Numbered from the stretch's first letter, positions 1 to 8,729 are shown. The stretch: 52,440 nucleotides of DNA from Candidatus Poribacteria bacterium (GCA_022824265.1 JAJEAG010000080.1:1-52440); one strand, 5' to 3'. The notes: generated by a model from the letters alone, not told the origin. A program made the numbers and translations.

Positions 1-813
1 CGTGGGATTCTGAGATTTATAGGTTGAAGGTTTAAAACCAAGATACTTTTCGTAGGTTGGGATGACGTTACGATAGACTCTGTTGAGATAGCGGTGAATG
101 AATGTGAGTCTTGCACCGGGATATTGTCTTGCTAACATGTCCATATAAGCGACGCAGCTGTAAGTTTTGCCTGCGTCATAAGTGCCACTTGCGATTTTGA
201 TGGGTTCATGGGACTTGAATAGGTCACGCATCTGTCCATAGGGTTGAAATCCGTTGGGGTTGTATTGAATTATAGGTGGTCTGGTTTTGGATGACGTGAT
301 GATGTTGGGTGCTGTTCTGGTTATCACTTTCTGTTTCTCAACTGCTGAGGTTTCCTGTTCTTCAGCAGTTTCCTCATTTACAATAGTTTCCTCATTTTCT
401 GCATTGACTTTTGGGGGTGGGAGTGCTTTTTGGTACTCCTCCATTTTTTGATGCAGATGTTTGATTATTTGAGGTGTTTGGTCGTCGGTTTGAGTTGAAT
501 GGTGGGTTTGGGCTGCTTGTTGTTCCTTAAATTTCATTTTTGCTATTTGTACACTGCTGTCGCATCCGTAGGTTTCAATGTTCTTGCGTCTCATGTAGGT
601 GTTGCATGCGTTAATGATTTTCACGGTGTTGTTTATGCATGGGGTTAGGTCTTTGGATTTCTGAACATCGTAATTACCACTCTTGACACTTTCGCCTATT
701 TCTATTTGTTCGTCCAACAAATTGTCAAGTATCTCTCCCATTTTTTTTAACTTTGCTTCAACATCGGGATTCTTCTGGTTTTCGTTCTGGATTTCTTTGT
801 TTTCGTTTGCCAT
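1..813 (-). CDS. Phage terminase large subunit-like protein (5' part, runs off left edge)
   Basis: Open frame of 271 codons without a stop up to base 1, so only the N-terminal part is present. ATG at 813-811 is preceded on the minus strand by AGGAG about 14 bases upstream. Residues 1-200 are polar and charged, low in complexity (Gln/Glu/Thr-rich about 97-165), with no domain I recognise. From about residue 205 the sequence turns into an ATPase start: SGTYDAGKT at 209-217 is a Walker A-like loop (K216, T217), followed by an Arg/Tyr-rich stretch with a PGAR and HRYLN segment, as in the packaging ATPase of tailed-phage terminases. The long N-terminal extension is unusual; it might hold a small-subunit or DNA-binding function, which is a guess. 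Walker B and the nuclease domain would lie outside the window. It could instead be another P-loop DNA translocase. Confidence 0.6.
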   Translation of the reverse strand, partial: MANENKEIQNENQKNPDVEAKLKKMGEILDNLLDEQIEIGESVKSGNYDVQKSKDLTPCINNTVKIINACNTYMRRKNIETYGCDSSVQIAKMKFKEQQAAQTHHSTQTDDQTPQIIKHLHQKMEEYQKALPPPKVNAENEETIVNEETAEEQETSAVEKQKVITRTAPNIITSSKTRPPIIQYNPNGFQPYGQMRDLFKSHEPIKIASGTYDAGKTYSCVAYMDMLARQYPGARLTFIHRYLNRVYRNVIPTYEKYLGFKPSTYKSQNPT

Positions 814-901
814 GGTTTATACTAATGCTCCTATTTTTGTAATGTCCGAGGTGCCATGAATTGCGCGAATATCAACACATCCGATATGTAAAGTGTTAAT
901 A

Positions 902-1048
902 CGGGCGGGGAAACCCCGCCCCTACGAAATGTCCGAGGCGACAAATGCTATAAGCGCATTTGGCGTTGATTTGGTAATGAATTGCGCCCCTACGAAAGTA
1001 TCCGATATGCATTGTGTCAATACGGGCGGGGAAACCCCGCCCCTACGA
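902..1048. repeat. Tandem REP-type hairpins (family A) with family B-like module
   Basis: The 671-base stretch 814-1484 has no convincing gene and is filled with repeats. Hairpins with 8-bp stems GGGCGGGG/CCCCGCCC lie at 903-921 and 1024-1042, each followed by CTAC (GTAG 5' of the hairpin on the minus strand). Between them are a CAAATGC/GCATTTG hairpin and an AATTGCGC module. The whole 902-996 segment recurs nearly intact at 45848-45942, so these modules move or are copied as a composite. A further copy is at 1256-1280. Confidence 0.85.
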
Positions 1049-1202
1049 AATGTAAGATTTGAGTTAATACATAGTTATCATTTCGAAATGATGTTATAGT
1101 TTAACGGATGGTGATATGTGAAGTGAAATTAATCAAGAGGGTGGAACAATAGATATCCAATAGGTTTTATGTAATTTTCAGAATTTCAGTAATTTTATGT
1201 TG

Positions 1203-1229
1203 CTATACACCTTTCGCCCCGCTGGGGCT
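1203..1229. repeat. Family D hairpin repeat
   Basis: The consensus starts CTATACACCT and ends in a hairpin with GCCCC/GGGGC arms. Relatives are at 10531, 10580, 11769, 11821, 45711 and 45761. This copy stands alone, while the others come in pairs about 50 bp apart. It lacks the CTAC suffix of the REP-type repeats, so it is a separate family. Confidence 0.75.
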
Positions 1230-1255
1230 ATAGTGTACATATCACGGGCTGCTAC

Positions 1256-1280
1256 GGGTGGGGAGACCCCGCCCCTACGA
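1256..1280. repeat. REP-type hairpin, family A copy
   Basis: Degenerate family A hairpin (one G-T change in the left arm, loop GAG region) followed by CTAC. It lies about 205 bases upstream of tatA. Confidence 0.75.
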
Positions 1281-1484
1281 TGAGAAAAGTTTCAATACTG
1301 ACGGGAGAACACGTACATACGATTATCCTGTGTATCTGACAATGAAAAATATAGAAGAAAATTCAAAAACTAAATTGACCTGAAAATTTAGGTGAAATTG
1401 TTGGCTTTATGTGGTAGAATATAGAGTTAATTATTACTGTGCATGCTCTTAGTGCACAAATAACTATTATATGGAGATAGAAAA

Positions 1485-1691
1485 ATGGGATTCCCTGGTG
1501 GGTTGGAATGGGTCATTATATTAGCAATTGTGATACTTTTGTTTGGATCGAAAAAGTTACCTGAATTAGCACGTGGTCTTGGAAAAAGTATTACAAATTT
1601 TAAATCTGGATTAAAAGAAGACCAATCGGATGAAGCAGAAACGACTGCACAGACGGAAGGTGAAGCACCACAGAAAGAGGAAGTTAGTTAG
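1485..1691 (+). CDS. tatA: Sec-independent protein translocase TatA/TatE
   Basis: A 68-residue protein with the standard TatA plan. One membrane helix (about 8-20) is followed by the hinge [17 protein letters not shown] (about 21-37), an amphipathic helix and an acidic, disordered tail. TatA oligomers form the pore that exports folded proteins carrying twin-arginine signals. GGAG at 1473-1476 sits 8 bases before the ATG. No tatB or tatC lies beside it, so the rest of the system must be elsewhere; single tatA genes are common. A short TGTGCA/TGCACA inverted repeat at about 1438-1458 lies in the leader and may be an operator or chance. Confidence 0.93.
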   Translation: MGFPGGLEWVIILAIVILLFGSKKLPELARGLGKSITNFKSGLKEDQSDEAETTAQTEGEAPQKEEVS

Positions 1692-1751
1692 ATTTTTAAA
1701 CCATTTTTATTAATCAAGTCTCATTAGATTTAGGAAATCTCACGCTGTGTA

Positions 1752-1806
1752 GAATGTAAGAGGCGCAATGAATTGCGCGACTACAAACGCGTTTTTTGTT
1801 AATGAG
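1752..1806. repeat. REP-type repeat, family B
   Basis: Starts GAATGTAAGAGGCGC, forms a GCGCAAT/ATTGCGC hairpin, then has CGACTAC and a T-run. Copies are at 3535, 3803, 11878 and inside 45848-45955. It lies between tatA and the CMD gene. The T-run after the hairpin could act as a weak terminator on the plus strand. Confidence 0.8.
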
Positions 1807-1838
1807 ACAAATAATTTAAAAATGGGATTATATATACG

Positions 1839-2168
1839 ATGAAAGAGAAATTACCTGATTTTCTTCAGGATGTTATAGAAGAATATCCTGATGTTTGGAA
1901 AGCGTATCAGGGTTTGGGTGAAGCGTGTGGTACTGCTGGACCTCTTGACCCGAAAACTGTGCGTCTTACTAAACTTGCGCTTGCTATTGGTGCGAAGTCT
2001 GAAGGTGCTGTGCACTCGCACACACGTCGTGCGTTGCGTGAAGGTATTACCCGAGAGGAGATACAGCAGGTTGCGCTGCTTGCGGTTACATCTATAGGTT
2101 GGTCATCAAGTATGGCAGCCTTGTCTTGGATTAAGGATGTTGTGGATAAACAGTCGCAGACAGAATGA
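1839..2168 (+). CDS. Carboxymuconolactone decarboxylase (CMD) family protein
   Basis: The 109 residues have the size and helical layout of single-domain CMD/AhpD-like proteins. The conserved core EGAVHSHTRRALREGIT (about 55-71) and the following TSIGWSSSMAAL segment match the family. The AhpD CxxCH redox pair is absent; Ser/His occupy that place, so thiol peroxidase activity is not expected. A decarboxylase or unknown role in the YurZ-like branch fits better. The stop lies 10 bases before the best start of the downstream TPR gene, so the two are probably cotranscribed. No strong ribosome binding site is visible. Confidence 0.85.
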   Translation: MKEKLPDFLQDVIEEYPDVWKAYQGLGEACGTAGPLDPKTVRLTKLALAIGAKSEGAVHSHTRRALREGITREEIQQVALLAVTSIGWSSSMAALSWIKDVVDKQSQTE

Positions 2169-2178
2169 GAACAGACGC

Positions 2179-3426
2179 ATGGAAGTGGATGGAAAACGCC
2201 AGAATTATTTGTTCACAAAACGAACTTGTTGGGTTTTAATTCTTATTGCGTTTTTGTCGTTTATGCCGTCTGTTAGTAGGTCTGATACGGCTGCGGAATT
2301 ACAACAAGGTATAGAATACGTCAAGTTAAAACTATACACAAAAGCTGTAGATACCTTTAAATCAATTTTGGCACGAAATCCGACAGATATTAATGTTCTC
2401 TTTCAATTAGCAAATGTCTATAAGTTACAGGATGCGTTAGAATTATCCATAAAGACTGCAAACGAAATATTCAAAATAGCAGCATCACAAAATCTATCAA
2501 CAAACGAGCGTTTATTTGGATTTACATATCTTCTGCTTTCTGAAATCTACTGTAAACAGAGCAAATTAGACATCGCTGCACAACATGCGATTGAAGCAGT
2601 TGAAAGATGTTCTACGGTAGCAGATACACATTACCGACTCGGATATATCTACACCCATCAAGCAAAATTTGACAAGGCACATGCTTCATTTAAGCGTACA
2701 TTGGAACTCAAACCGACTTTTGCTGAAGTCTATGAATGGTTGGGTTTAATTGCATTGATGCAACACAAACCGCAGGAAGCGGTATCTCACTATAAGACTG
2801 CAATTTTACATAAACCGTATATTCAGAGTGCCTACTATAACCTTGCGAAGGCGTATCGTCTTCTTGGTGATATGGATTCGGCAACGGAACAGCTGGAACT
2901 TTTCCGTGAGATGAAAACATATTACGACAAGACTTACGCGATTGAAGACCTGCTTGCTGAAGACCCCGCGAATACTGCCCTTTGGTTGACATTAGCGGAA
3001 ATCCACGTTGCTCATAAGCATATCTCTGCGGCAATTTCTACTTATCAAGCAATGCTTCGGTTGAATCCTACTTTTGTATCAGGATACGATAAACTGGGTA
3101 GGTTGTTTATGGATATCAACATGCATCGACAGGCGATTCCCCTATTCAATAAAGTGCTGGAATTGAATCCTAATGCTGTTGAAGCACATGTAAGATTAGG
3201 GTGGCTCTATAGTTCTCAGAAAGTGTATGATAAAGCCGAATTGCATCTACAAAAGGCGATTCAGAAGATGCCGAAGTTGACTTTAGCGTATCACGGATTG
3301 GCAGAGATTTATGTGCAACAGCAACAGATTGATAAAGCGATTGAAGTTTATCAACACATTAGGAAAATCAAACCCAACGATAGAGATGCTTTGGAGGCAT
3401 TGAATAAGTTAGAACGTTTGAAGTAG
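2179..3426 (+). CDS. Secreted tetratricopeptide repeat (TPR) protein
   Basis: ATG at 2179 is preferred (415 residues). The longer ATG at 2137 overlaps the upstream gene and has its purine run touching the codon. The N-terminus is a signal peptide (basic residues, then a hydrophobic stretch of VLILIAFLSF type, with likely cleavage near SRSD). The rest is at least nine 34-residue TPR units, for example AHASFKRTLELKPTFAEVYE and AIPLFNKVLELNPNAVEAHV, forming a superhelical protein-binding scaffold. It is probably periplasmic or surface exposed. The partner is unknown. It lies behind the CMD gene with a 10-base gap. Confidence 0.85.
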   Translation: MEVDGKRQNYLFTKRTCWVLILIAFLSFMPSVSRSDTAAELQQGIEYVKLKLYTKAVDTFKSILARNPTDINVLFQLANVYKLQDALELSIKTANEIFKIAASQNLSTNERLFGFTYLLLSEIYCKQSKLDIAAQHAIEAVERCSTVADTHYRLGYIYTHQAKFDKAHASFKRTLELKPTFAEVYEWLGLIALMQHKPQEAVSHYKTAILHKPYIQSAYYNLAKAYRLLGDMDSATEQLELFREMKTYYDKTYAIEDLLAEDPANTALWLTLAEIHVAHKHISAAISTYQAMLRLNPTFVSGYDKLGRLFMDINMHRQAIPLFNKVLELNPNAVEAHVRLGWLYSSQKVYDKAELHLQKAIQKMPKLTLAYHGLAEIYVQQQQIDKAIEVYQHIRKIKPNDRDALEALNKLERLK

Positions 3427-3534
3427 GAGGCACAAAGGAAGTAGAACGTATCTCAAAATCATTTGTATGGTGATTTCATTGTGGTGCGGCAGTTCATATA
3501 GATTGAAATAATGGTGGGAGTTCCCAATTTTACG

Positions 3535-3583
3535 GAATGTAAGAGGCGCGATGAGTTGTGCGACTACAAATGCATTTCTTATT
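3535..3583. repeat. Degenerate family B repeat plus shared core
   Basis: The 475 bases 3427-3901 hold no gene I can support. A worn copy of family B starts at 3535. It is followed by a segment around 3600-3640 (AATCAACGGTATGAATGCC) that recurs at 8247-8265, and by a GTCTGAACCAGGAT phrase that recurs near 19475. Confidence 0.65.
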
Positions 3584-3774
3584 GTCTGAACCAGGATTTC
3601 CAAATCAACGGTATGAATGCCATTTAGGCATTCCCCGGGATTTCAGGATTTGCAGGATTATGAGTTTGTAGTATATATTCCGTTGTCCAGGATGAAGGGC
3701 TAACTTTTGCATAGGAACATTGGCATACAAATCTCTTATTCTGTAAATCTTGGTTCAGACACAATATTTGTTGG

Positions 3775-3856
3775 AGGTCGTTTTGCTCGCTCCGACCTAC
3801 GAGAATGTAAGAGGCGCAATGAATTGCGCGACTACAAACGCGTTTTTTGTTAATGA
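3775..3856. repeat. REP-type hairpin followed by family B repeat
   Basis: AGGTCG/CGACCT arms at 3775-3798 are followed by CTAC, then a near-perfect copy of family B (3803-3856) of the version at 1752. It ends 45 bases before the FG-GAP gene. Confidence 0.75.
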
Positions 3857-3901
3857 TGAAGTTATTATTTAGAAATGGTATAAGTTATTTGATGATGCAT
3901 C

Positions 3902-5617
3902 ATGCGAAAGTCTGACCTGAATAGAAATGTAAATTTCCCATTCTTTTTCCTTCCAATTCTCGTTCTGAATATACTCTTTTTTCAATATAATACGGTTGCG
4001 ATAGCGGATCAGATTTTTCTTGACGTTACTGAGTCTGCGGGGATAAAATTTGTGCATACCGATGGTAGAAGTGGTGTAAGATTATTCAATGAATTTCTTG
4101 GTTCTGGTGGTGGTTTTTTCGATTATGATGGTGATGGTGATCTTGACATCTATCTGATCAACGGTGCTATTCAAATAGAGGATTCTAATGGAAAACTCCG
4201 GCATAATGTTCTTTACCGAAACAACGGTGATGGGAGTTTCACAGATGTCACTGAAGATGCTGGTGTAGGGAGCGAATCATACGGTGTCGGTGCTACCGTT
4301 GGTGATTATGACAACGATGGTGACCTTGATCTCTATGTTACCAACTTTGGCGAAGATCAACTTTATCAAAACAACGGTGATGGGAGTTTTACAGATGTGA
4401 CAAAGCAGGCAGGGGTTGGTAATCTGAAGTGGGGAACAAGTTGTGCGTTTGGAGATGTTGATAACGATGGGGATTTAGACCTGTATGTAGCGAATTATGC
4501 TGTCTACGATCCGAAAAAGGATATAAGGTGTGAGGAGCGCGGCGTTCATGTTTATTGTGGACCGCATGCCTATCCTGCGGTTCATGACACTCTCTACAAA
4601 AATAACGGAGATGGCACGTTCAGTGATGTTTCTGCCTTGTTTCGTCCGCCGGACATGCTTCCGATGCATGGGTTAGGTGTAACTTTTGGAGATTATGATG
4701 GTGATGGGGATTCGGATATATATGTTGCGAATGACCAAGATCCGAATTTTCTATTTCAAAACGAAGGCAAAGGTAAATTTTTAGAGGTTGCATTAATTTC
4801 TGGTGTTTGTTACAATGATATGGGTAAAGAAGAAGCTGGTATGGGAACTGACTTTGGTGACTATAACAATGATGGTAAGTTTGACCTTACAGTGAGCAAC
4901 TACCAGACAGAAACTAATACGCTTTACCATAATCACGATAGCAGTTTTTTCGTTGATAATACTATACCGTCGGGGATAGCAGAGGTTACGCATGGTTATC
5001 TCGGTTGGGGCATCAAGTTTTTTGATTATGATAACGATGGGTATCAAGATATATTTGTTGCGAATGGACATTTGATGGATAATATCTCTGTGCTTGAAAA
5101 GCATGTGTCGTATCCGCAAAGGAATCTGTTGTTTAGGAATTTAGGGGATGGAACATTTGCTAATGTTATGGTAGAGACAGGTGGTTTAGCCTTGAAAAGG
5201 GTGAGTCGTGGTGCTGCTATTGGTGATTACGACAATGATGGTGATCTTGATATCTTGGTTACGAACTGCAATGAGCGTCCTGATCTGCTTCAAAATACTG
5301 TTGGTAATCAGAACAATTGGGTACAAATTCAAGTTGTTGGAGAAGAAAGTAACCGTTCAGGTATTGGGGCAAAAGTAAAGGTAGTGACCGGAGAGCATGT
5401 TCAGTATCGTGAAGTGCAGAGTGGCGGTAGTTATCTCTCGTTTCATGATTTGCGTGTGCATTTCGGAGTTGGAAAGGCGGAACAGATTGACTTGCTTGAG
5501 ATTCGGTGGACAACTGGGGAAATTGAGAGTGGTACAAATCTTTCAGTGAATCAGAGATATTTAGTGGTAGAAGGAAATGAGATAGTATCAATTGAAGAAT
5601 CAAGCTTAGAAAAATAG
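3902..5617 (+). CDS. Secreted FG-GAP/VCBS repeat protein with ASPIC/UnbV domain
   Basis: The 571 residues start with a signal peptide (hydrophobic FFFLPILVLNILFF, cleavage near VAIA). About seven FG-GAP/VCBS blades follow, each with a calcium-binding loop such as DYDGDGDLD, DYDNDGDLDLYVTNFG and DYDNDGYQDIFVANG. They should fold into a beta-propeller like integrin alpha-chain or CRTAC1 proteins. The last about 70 residues (IGAKVKV ... GGSYLS ... HFGVGKAEQID ... RWTTG) match the ASPIC/UnbV domain. The protein is likely outside the cytoplasm and binds calcium and perhaps carbohydrate or protein; the exact function is unknown. The next gene starts 30 bases after the stop. Confidence 0.9.
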   Translation: MRKSDLNRNVNFPFFFLPILVLNILFFQYNTVAIADQIFLDVTESAGIKFVHTDGRSGVRLFNEFLGSGGGFFDYDGDGDLDIYLINGAIQIEDSNGKLRHNVLYRNNGDGSFTDVTEDAGVGSESYGVGATVGDYDNDGDLDLYVTNFGEDQLYQNNGDGSFTDVTKQAGVGNLKWGTSCAFGDVDNDGDLDLYVANYAVYDPKKDIRCEERGVHVYCGPHAYPAVHDTLYKNNGDGTFSDVSALFRPPDMLPMHGLGVTFGDYDGDGDSDIYVANDQDPNFLFQNEGKGKFLEVALISGVCYNDMGKEEAGMGTDFGDYNNDGKFDLTVSNYQTETNTLYHNHDSSFFVDNTIPSGIAEVTHGYLGWGIKFFDYDNDGYQDIFVANGHLMDNISVLEKHVSYPQRNLLFRNLGDGTFANVMVETGGLALKRVSRGAAIGDYDNDGDLDILVTNCNERPDLLQNTVGNQNNWVQIQVVGEESNRSGIGAKVKVVTGEHVQYREVQSGGSYLSFHDLRVHFGVGKAEQIDLLEIRWTTGEIESGTNLSVNQRYLVVEGNEIVSIEESSLEK

Positions 5618-5647
5618 ATTGTGGAATTCGAAATGTATGGAGAGACA

Positions 5648-6433
5648 ATGAAATATGTACTTATTCTATCAGTTCTCTTGGCATTCAGCATTTCTCTTGT
5701 CTATGCTGTTGAAGAACCGGAGGAATCGCTAATACTTTATATGTCGTTTGATACGATAGATGGTAAAGAGACGCTTGACCATTCGTTGTATGGTAATAAT
5801 GGCGAGCTGATAAATGGTCCAAAACATGTTAAGGGTAAGTTCGGGAAAGCACTTGAATTTGACGGGATGGACAGTCATGTTCTAATCCCACACCATGAAT
5901 CGCTTAATGTTGATAAAAATGTGACGGTGATGGCATGGGTTAATCCTGAGAGATATGCTGGACCAGATAATTCGCAATGGCATGGCATGTTAGCAAAAGG
6001 GAACAATCCTCGTTCATATAGTTGGTGGATAGAGAAAAACAGTAAGTGTATGCACTTTAGTGTAGGTCCGCCGAATGGTGGTGGAAGTATATGTAAGGGG
6101 GAAATTAAGTTAAACGAGTGGCAACATGTTGTTGCACAGGTAGATGAAGGGACTCACCGTTATTGGATAAATGGTGTGCAGGTTGGTGAGATAGGTAACA
6201 AACCTGATCCTCCTGGTGCTGCTGATACATCCCCAGTAGTGATTGGTACTGCAGGCGGTGGAAATATTCGTTATTTTCTTGGAATGATGGATGAAGTTCG
6301 TATCTGGAATCGCGCATTGACTGAAGCCGAAGTTAATGAACAGATGGAGAAAGGTCATTTTGAGTTTTTTGCGGTTGACGTTCAACAGAAATTACCCGTA
6401 ACATGGGGAAATCTGAAGGCACAATTGCGATGA
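5648..6433 (+). CDS. Secreted LamG-domain protein, tandem copy 1
   Basis: ATG at 5648 (261 residues) is chosen over 5621 because GGAG at 5639-5642 is well placed and the two paralogues downstream start at the equivalent residue. A signal peptide (about 1-20, ending VYAVEE) leads into a concanavalin A-like LamG fold: YMSFDTIDG, GKFGKALEFDG, VTVMAWVNPE, WQHVVAQVDEGTHRYWING and FLGMMDEVRIWNRALTEAEV. A short conserved tail with TWGNLK ends the protein. LamG domains bind carbohydrate or glycoprotein; no catalytic domain is present. It is the first of three tandem paralogues. Confidence 0.9.
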   Translation: MKYVLILSVLLAFSISLVYAVEEPEESLILYMSFDTIDGKETLDHSLYGNNGELINGPKHVKGKFGKALEFDGMDSHVLIPHHESLNVDKNVTVMAWVNPERYAGPDNSQWHGMLAKGNNPRSYSWWIEKNSKCMHFSVGPPNGGGSICKGEIKLNEWQHVVAQVDEGTHRYWINGVQVGEIGNKPDPPGAADTSPVVIGTAGGGNIRYFLGMMDEVRIWNRALTEAEVNEQMEKGHFEFFAVDVQQKLPVTWGNLKAQLR

Positions 6434-6526
6434 ATGGACGGTCGATATTGACGTGTCCTGAAATAGGTTTCTGCTGTGTTATATAAACATGTATGTAGAA
6501 ATTAAATATATAATAAGGAGAAAAAA

Positions 6527-7297
6527 ATGAAACATTTATGTATTATGATAGTTCTTATGGTGTTTGTGGTTTCTATAGCACATGCATTAAAAGAACCGGA
6601 AGAATCAATGATTCTTTATATGTCTTTTGATACGGTTGATGGGAAAACCACGATTGATCATTCTAAGTATGGTAACAATGGTGAAATGGTAGGTGATCCC
6701 CAACATGTTAACGGTAAGTTCGGTAAAGCGTTAGAATTTAACGGAACGACTGATTGGGTTGAAATTCTGCATGATGATACTCTTACTGTTGATAAGGATT
6801 TCACTGTCATGGCTTGGATTCATACTGAGCGACTTACGGGACCTGGTGGTGCTCAGTGGCAGGGGATTTTGGCAAAGAGCAACAACCCACGTTCCTATAG
6901 TTTTTATACTGAAAATAATAGCGGATGTTTGCACCTCAGTGTTGGGGGTGGAAGTGTCTGCCAAGGCAAAGTTAGTTTAAATGAGTGGGTGCATGTTGTT
7001 GGACAGATGGATGCTGGAACACACCGATATTATATTAATGGAGAGAATGTTGGTGAATCTGGTGGGAAACAGAATCCTCCCGGAAAAGCTGACACAGCTA
7101 ATGTTTTTATTGGTAGAACACATGAAGGCAGTCGTGAGTTTTTGGGAATGATTGACGAAGTGCGTATTTGGAATCGTGCGCTTTCTGAAGATGAAGTGAA
7201 CGAACAGATGGAAAGTGGTCATTTTGAGCTTTTCCCTGTTGACCCGCGTCATAAAGCCGCGACTACGTGGGGAACGATAAAAAGTCAAAAGCAGTAA
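6527..7297 (+). CDS. Secreted LamG-domain protein, tandem copy 2
   Basis: A 256-residue paralogue of the neighbours, with a signal peptide ending near AHALKEPEE and a single LamG domain (about 25-230). Diagnostic segments are YMSFDTVDGKTTIDHS, FTVMAWIHTE, WVHVVGQMDAGTHRYYING and FLGMIDEVRIWNRALSEDEV. The tail ends ATTWGTIKSQKQ. AAGGAG lies just before the ATG. The 93-base gap from copy 1 suggests cotranscription, although an A+T-rich leader could hold its own promoter. Function beyond secreted binding is unknown. Confidence 0.9.
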   Translation: MKHLCIMIVLMVFVVSIAHALKEPEESMILYMSFDTVDGKTTIDHSKYGNNGEMVGDPQHVNGKFGKALEFNGTTDWVEILHDDTLTVDKDFTVMAWIHTERLTGPGGAQWQGILAKSNNPRSYSFYTENNSGCLHLSVGGGSVCQGKVSLNEWVHVVGQMDAGTHRYYINGENVGESGGKQNPPGKADTANVFIGRTHEGSREFLGMIDEVRIWNRALSEDEVNEQMESGHFELFPVDPRHKAATTWGTIKSQKQ

Positions 7298-7346
7298 TTA
7301 GAAATTGAATTGTGATGTGAATTATCACATTCATTTTTACAATATA

Positions 7347-7366
7347 ACTTCAAGTTTGCTTGAAGT
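7347..7366. other. Hairpin between LamG genes 2 and 3
   Basis: ACTTCAAG/CTTGAAGT forms an 8-bp stem with a TTTG loop, 28 bases before the third LamG gene. A smaller TGTGAT/ATCACA hairpin with a T-rich tail lies just upstream (about 7312-7340). Together they could attenuate or process the transcript. The role is not known. Confidence 0.45.
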
Positions 7367-7394
7367 AAAAATAAAATTGGAGGAAAACTGAACA

Positions 7395-8165
7395 ATGAGA
7401 TCATTGTTTGTAATATTTGTTCTTGTTGCGTTTGTAGTATCTTTCGCACATGCAGCAGTAGATTTTGAAGATTCACTTATTCTCTATCTCTCTTTTGATG
7501 AAGTAGATGGAAGTACTGCCGTTGACCATTCAAGATATGGAAATGATGGCGATATAATGGGTGATCCGCAGTTGGTTGATGGTAAGTTTGGGAAAGCACT
7601 GAAATTTAACGGTGAAAGTGATTGGATTGAGGTGCCACATGACCCGATTCTCACTGTTGAGAATGCTGTTACAGTGATGGCATGGATTAATGCTGAAAGA
7701 CACATGGGACCGAATAACCAGCGTTGGCAGGGAATTCTTGCGAAAGGTAACAGTCCGCGTTCTTACAGTTTCTACACTGAGTCACCGAGTAACTGTTTGC
7801 ACTTGAGTGCTGGTGGTGGTAGTACCTGTGCGACAGAGATTCCACTCAATGAGTGGGTGCATGTTGTTGGTCAAGTTGATAACGACACACATAGGTATTG
7901 GCTAAATGGCGAAAACATTGGCGAATTTGGCGGAAAAGGTGCTTTACCGGGACTTGCTGACACCTCAGTTGTTTATGTTGCATCAACAGGTGAAGGTGCC
8001 AATAGAAGGTTCCTCGGGATGATTGATGAAGTTCGTATCTGGAACCGTGCTCTGAGTGAAGAAGAAGTTCAATCAGAGATGGAACTTGGATTTGAACGCG
8101 GTACTGCTGTTGACCCGCTTGATAAGTTAGCGACAACATGGGGCACCATAAAATCTAAAAAATAG
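7395..8165 (+). CDS. Secreted LamG-domain protein, tandem copy 3
   Basis: Third 256-residue paralogue. Its signal peptide (MRSLFVIFVLVAFVVSFAHA) is followed by one LamG domain with YLSFDEVDGS, GKFGKALKFNGESDW, VTVMAWINAE, WVHVVGQVDNDTHRYWLNG and FLGMIDEVRIWNRALSEEEV. It ends with TWGTIKSKK as in copy 2. GGAGG at about 7379-7383 lies before the ATG. The three copies differ by many substitutions, so the duplications are not recent. Confidence 0.9.
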   Translation: MRSLFVIFVLVAFVVSFAHAAVDFEDSLILYLSFDEVDGSTAVDHSRYGNDGDIMGDPQLVDGKFGKALKFNGESDWIEVPHDPILTVENAVTVMAWINAERHMGPNNQRWQGILAKGNSPRSYSFYTESPSNCLHLSAGGGSTCATEIPLNEWVHVVGQVDNDTHRYWLNGENIGEFGGKGALPGLADTSVVYVASTGEGANRRFLGMIDEVRIWNRALSEEEVQSEMELGFERGTAVDPLDKLATTWGTIKSKK

Positions 8166-8192
8166 TGAATAATCGTTTTTATTCAAGTATTT

Positions 8193-8300
8193 AATGGTAG
8201 TAGGTACGTTCCGCGTGCTGTCCGCGAATTTGGTGTACGGCACACCAAATCAACGGTATGAATGCCTTTTGGTATTCACCGGAGTGTGCCTACTACTTTG
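8193..8300. repeat. Inverted-repeat element with GTAGTAGG ends
   Basis: GTAGTAGG near 8194 faces CCTACTAC at 8288-8297, with a TTGGTGT/ACACCAA hairpin at about 8231-8249 inside. The core AATCAACGGTATGAATGCC is shared with 3600-3625. The longest reading frame of the cupin gene begins inside this element, which argues against that start. Confidence 0.6.
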
Positions 8301-8327
8301 CATATTTTCAGAAGGAGAATAATATAC

Positions 8328-8729
8328 GTGAATGGAAAATTTATTGCGTCCTCAGAAGTGGAAAGAGACAATTTAGATTGGGGAACAATTGGTTGGCTCA
8401 GTCGTCCAGCGTCCACAGGTGCGAAGGACATTGTTGCGATGGAAGTAAGTTTGTCTCCTGGATTTGGACATGATTTTCATAAACATCCGGATCAGGAAGA
8501 GGTGATTTACGTTATTGAAGGTAGCGTGGAACAGTGGCTTGAAGATAAGAAACAGATATTAAATGCTGGTGACTCTGTTTTTATTGCTGCTGATGTTGTG
8601 CATGCGTCTTTTAATGTATCATCTGAACCCGCGAAGTTGTTTGTTACACTGAGTCCGAGCAAAGGTGATGAAGGTTACCAACTGATTGATGTATTTGATG
8701 AGGCACCGTGGAACACGCTTCGTTCATAA
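8328..8729 (+). CDS. Cupin domain protein
   Basis: GTG at 8328 (133 residues) is taken as the start because AAGGAG at 8312-8317 precedes it. The longer ATG frame from 8262 begins in repeat DNA. The protein is a single small barrel with the first cupin motif GHDFHKHPDQEEVIYVIEG (His, His, Glu metal ligands) and the second motif DSVFIAADVVHASFN (His). Such proteins bind a divalent metal and act as isomerases, dioxygenases or sugar-binding regulators. The substrate cannot be told from this sequence. Confidence 0.85.
   Translation: MNGKFIASSEVERDNLDWGTIGWLSRPASTGAKDIVAMEVSLSPGFGHDFHKHPDQEEVIYVIEGSVEQWLEDKKQILNAGDSVFIAADVVHASFNVSSEPAKLFVTLSPSKGDEGYQLIDVFDEAPWNTLRS

Noticed and set aside
902-1048. 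Possible CRISPR-like array (evenly repeated GC-rich units)
   Set aside because: Only two close units, internal palindromes, and the 'spacers' are themselves repeated elsewhere; no cas genes.
893-1099. 68-codon open frame between the terminase gene and tatA
   Set aside because: It runs through two REP-type hairpins and carries no recognisable protein pattern.
3409-3603. Minus-strand 64-codon frame after the TPR gene
   Set aside because: It overlaps repeat DNA and the end of a real gene; no family resemblance.
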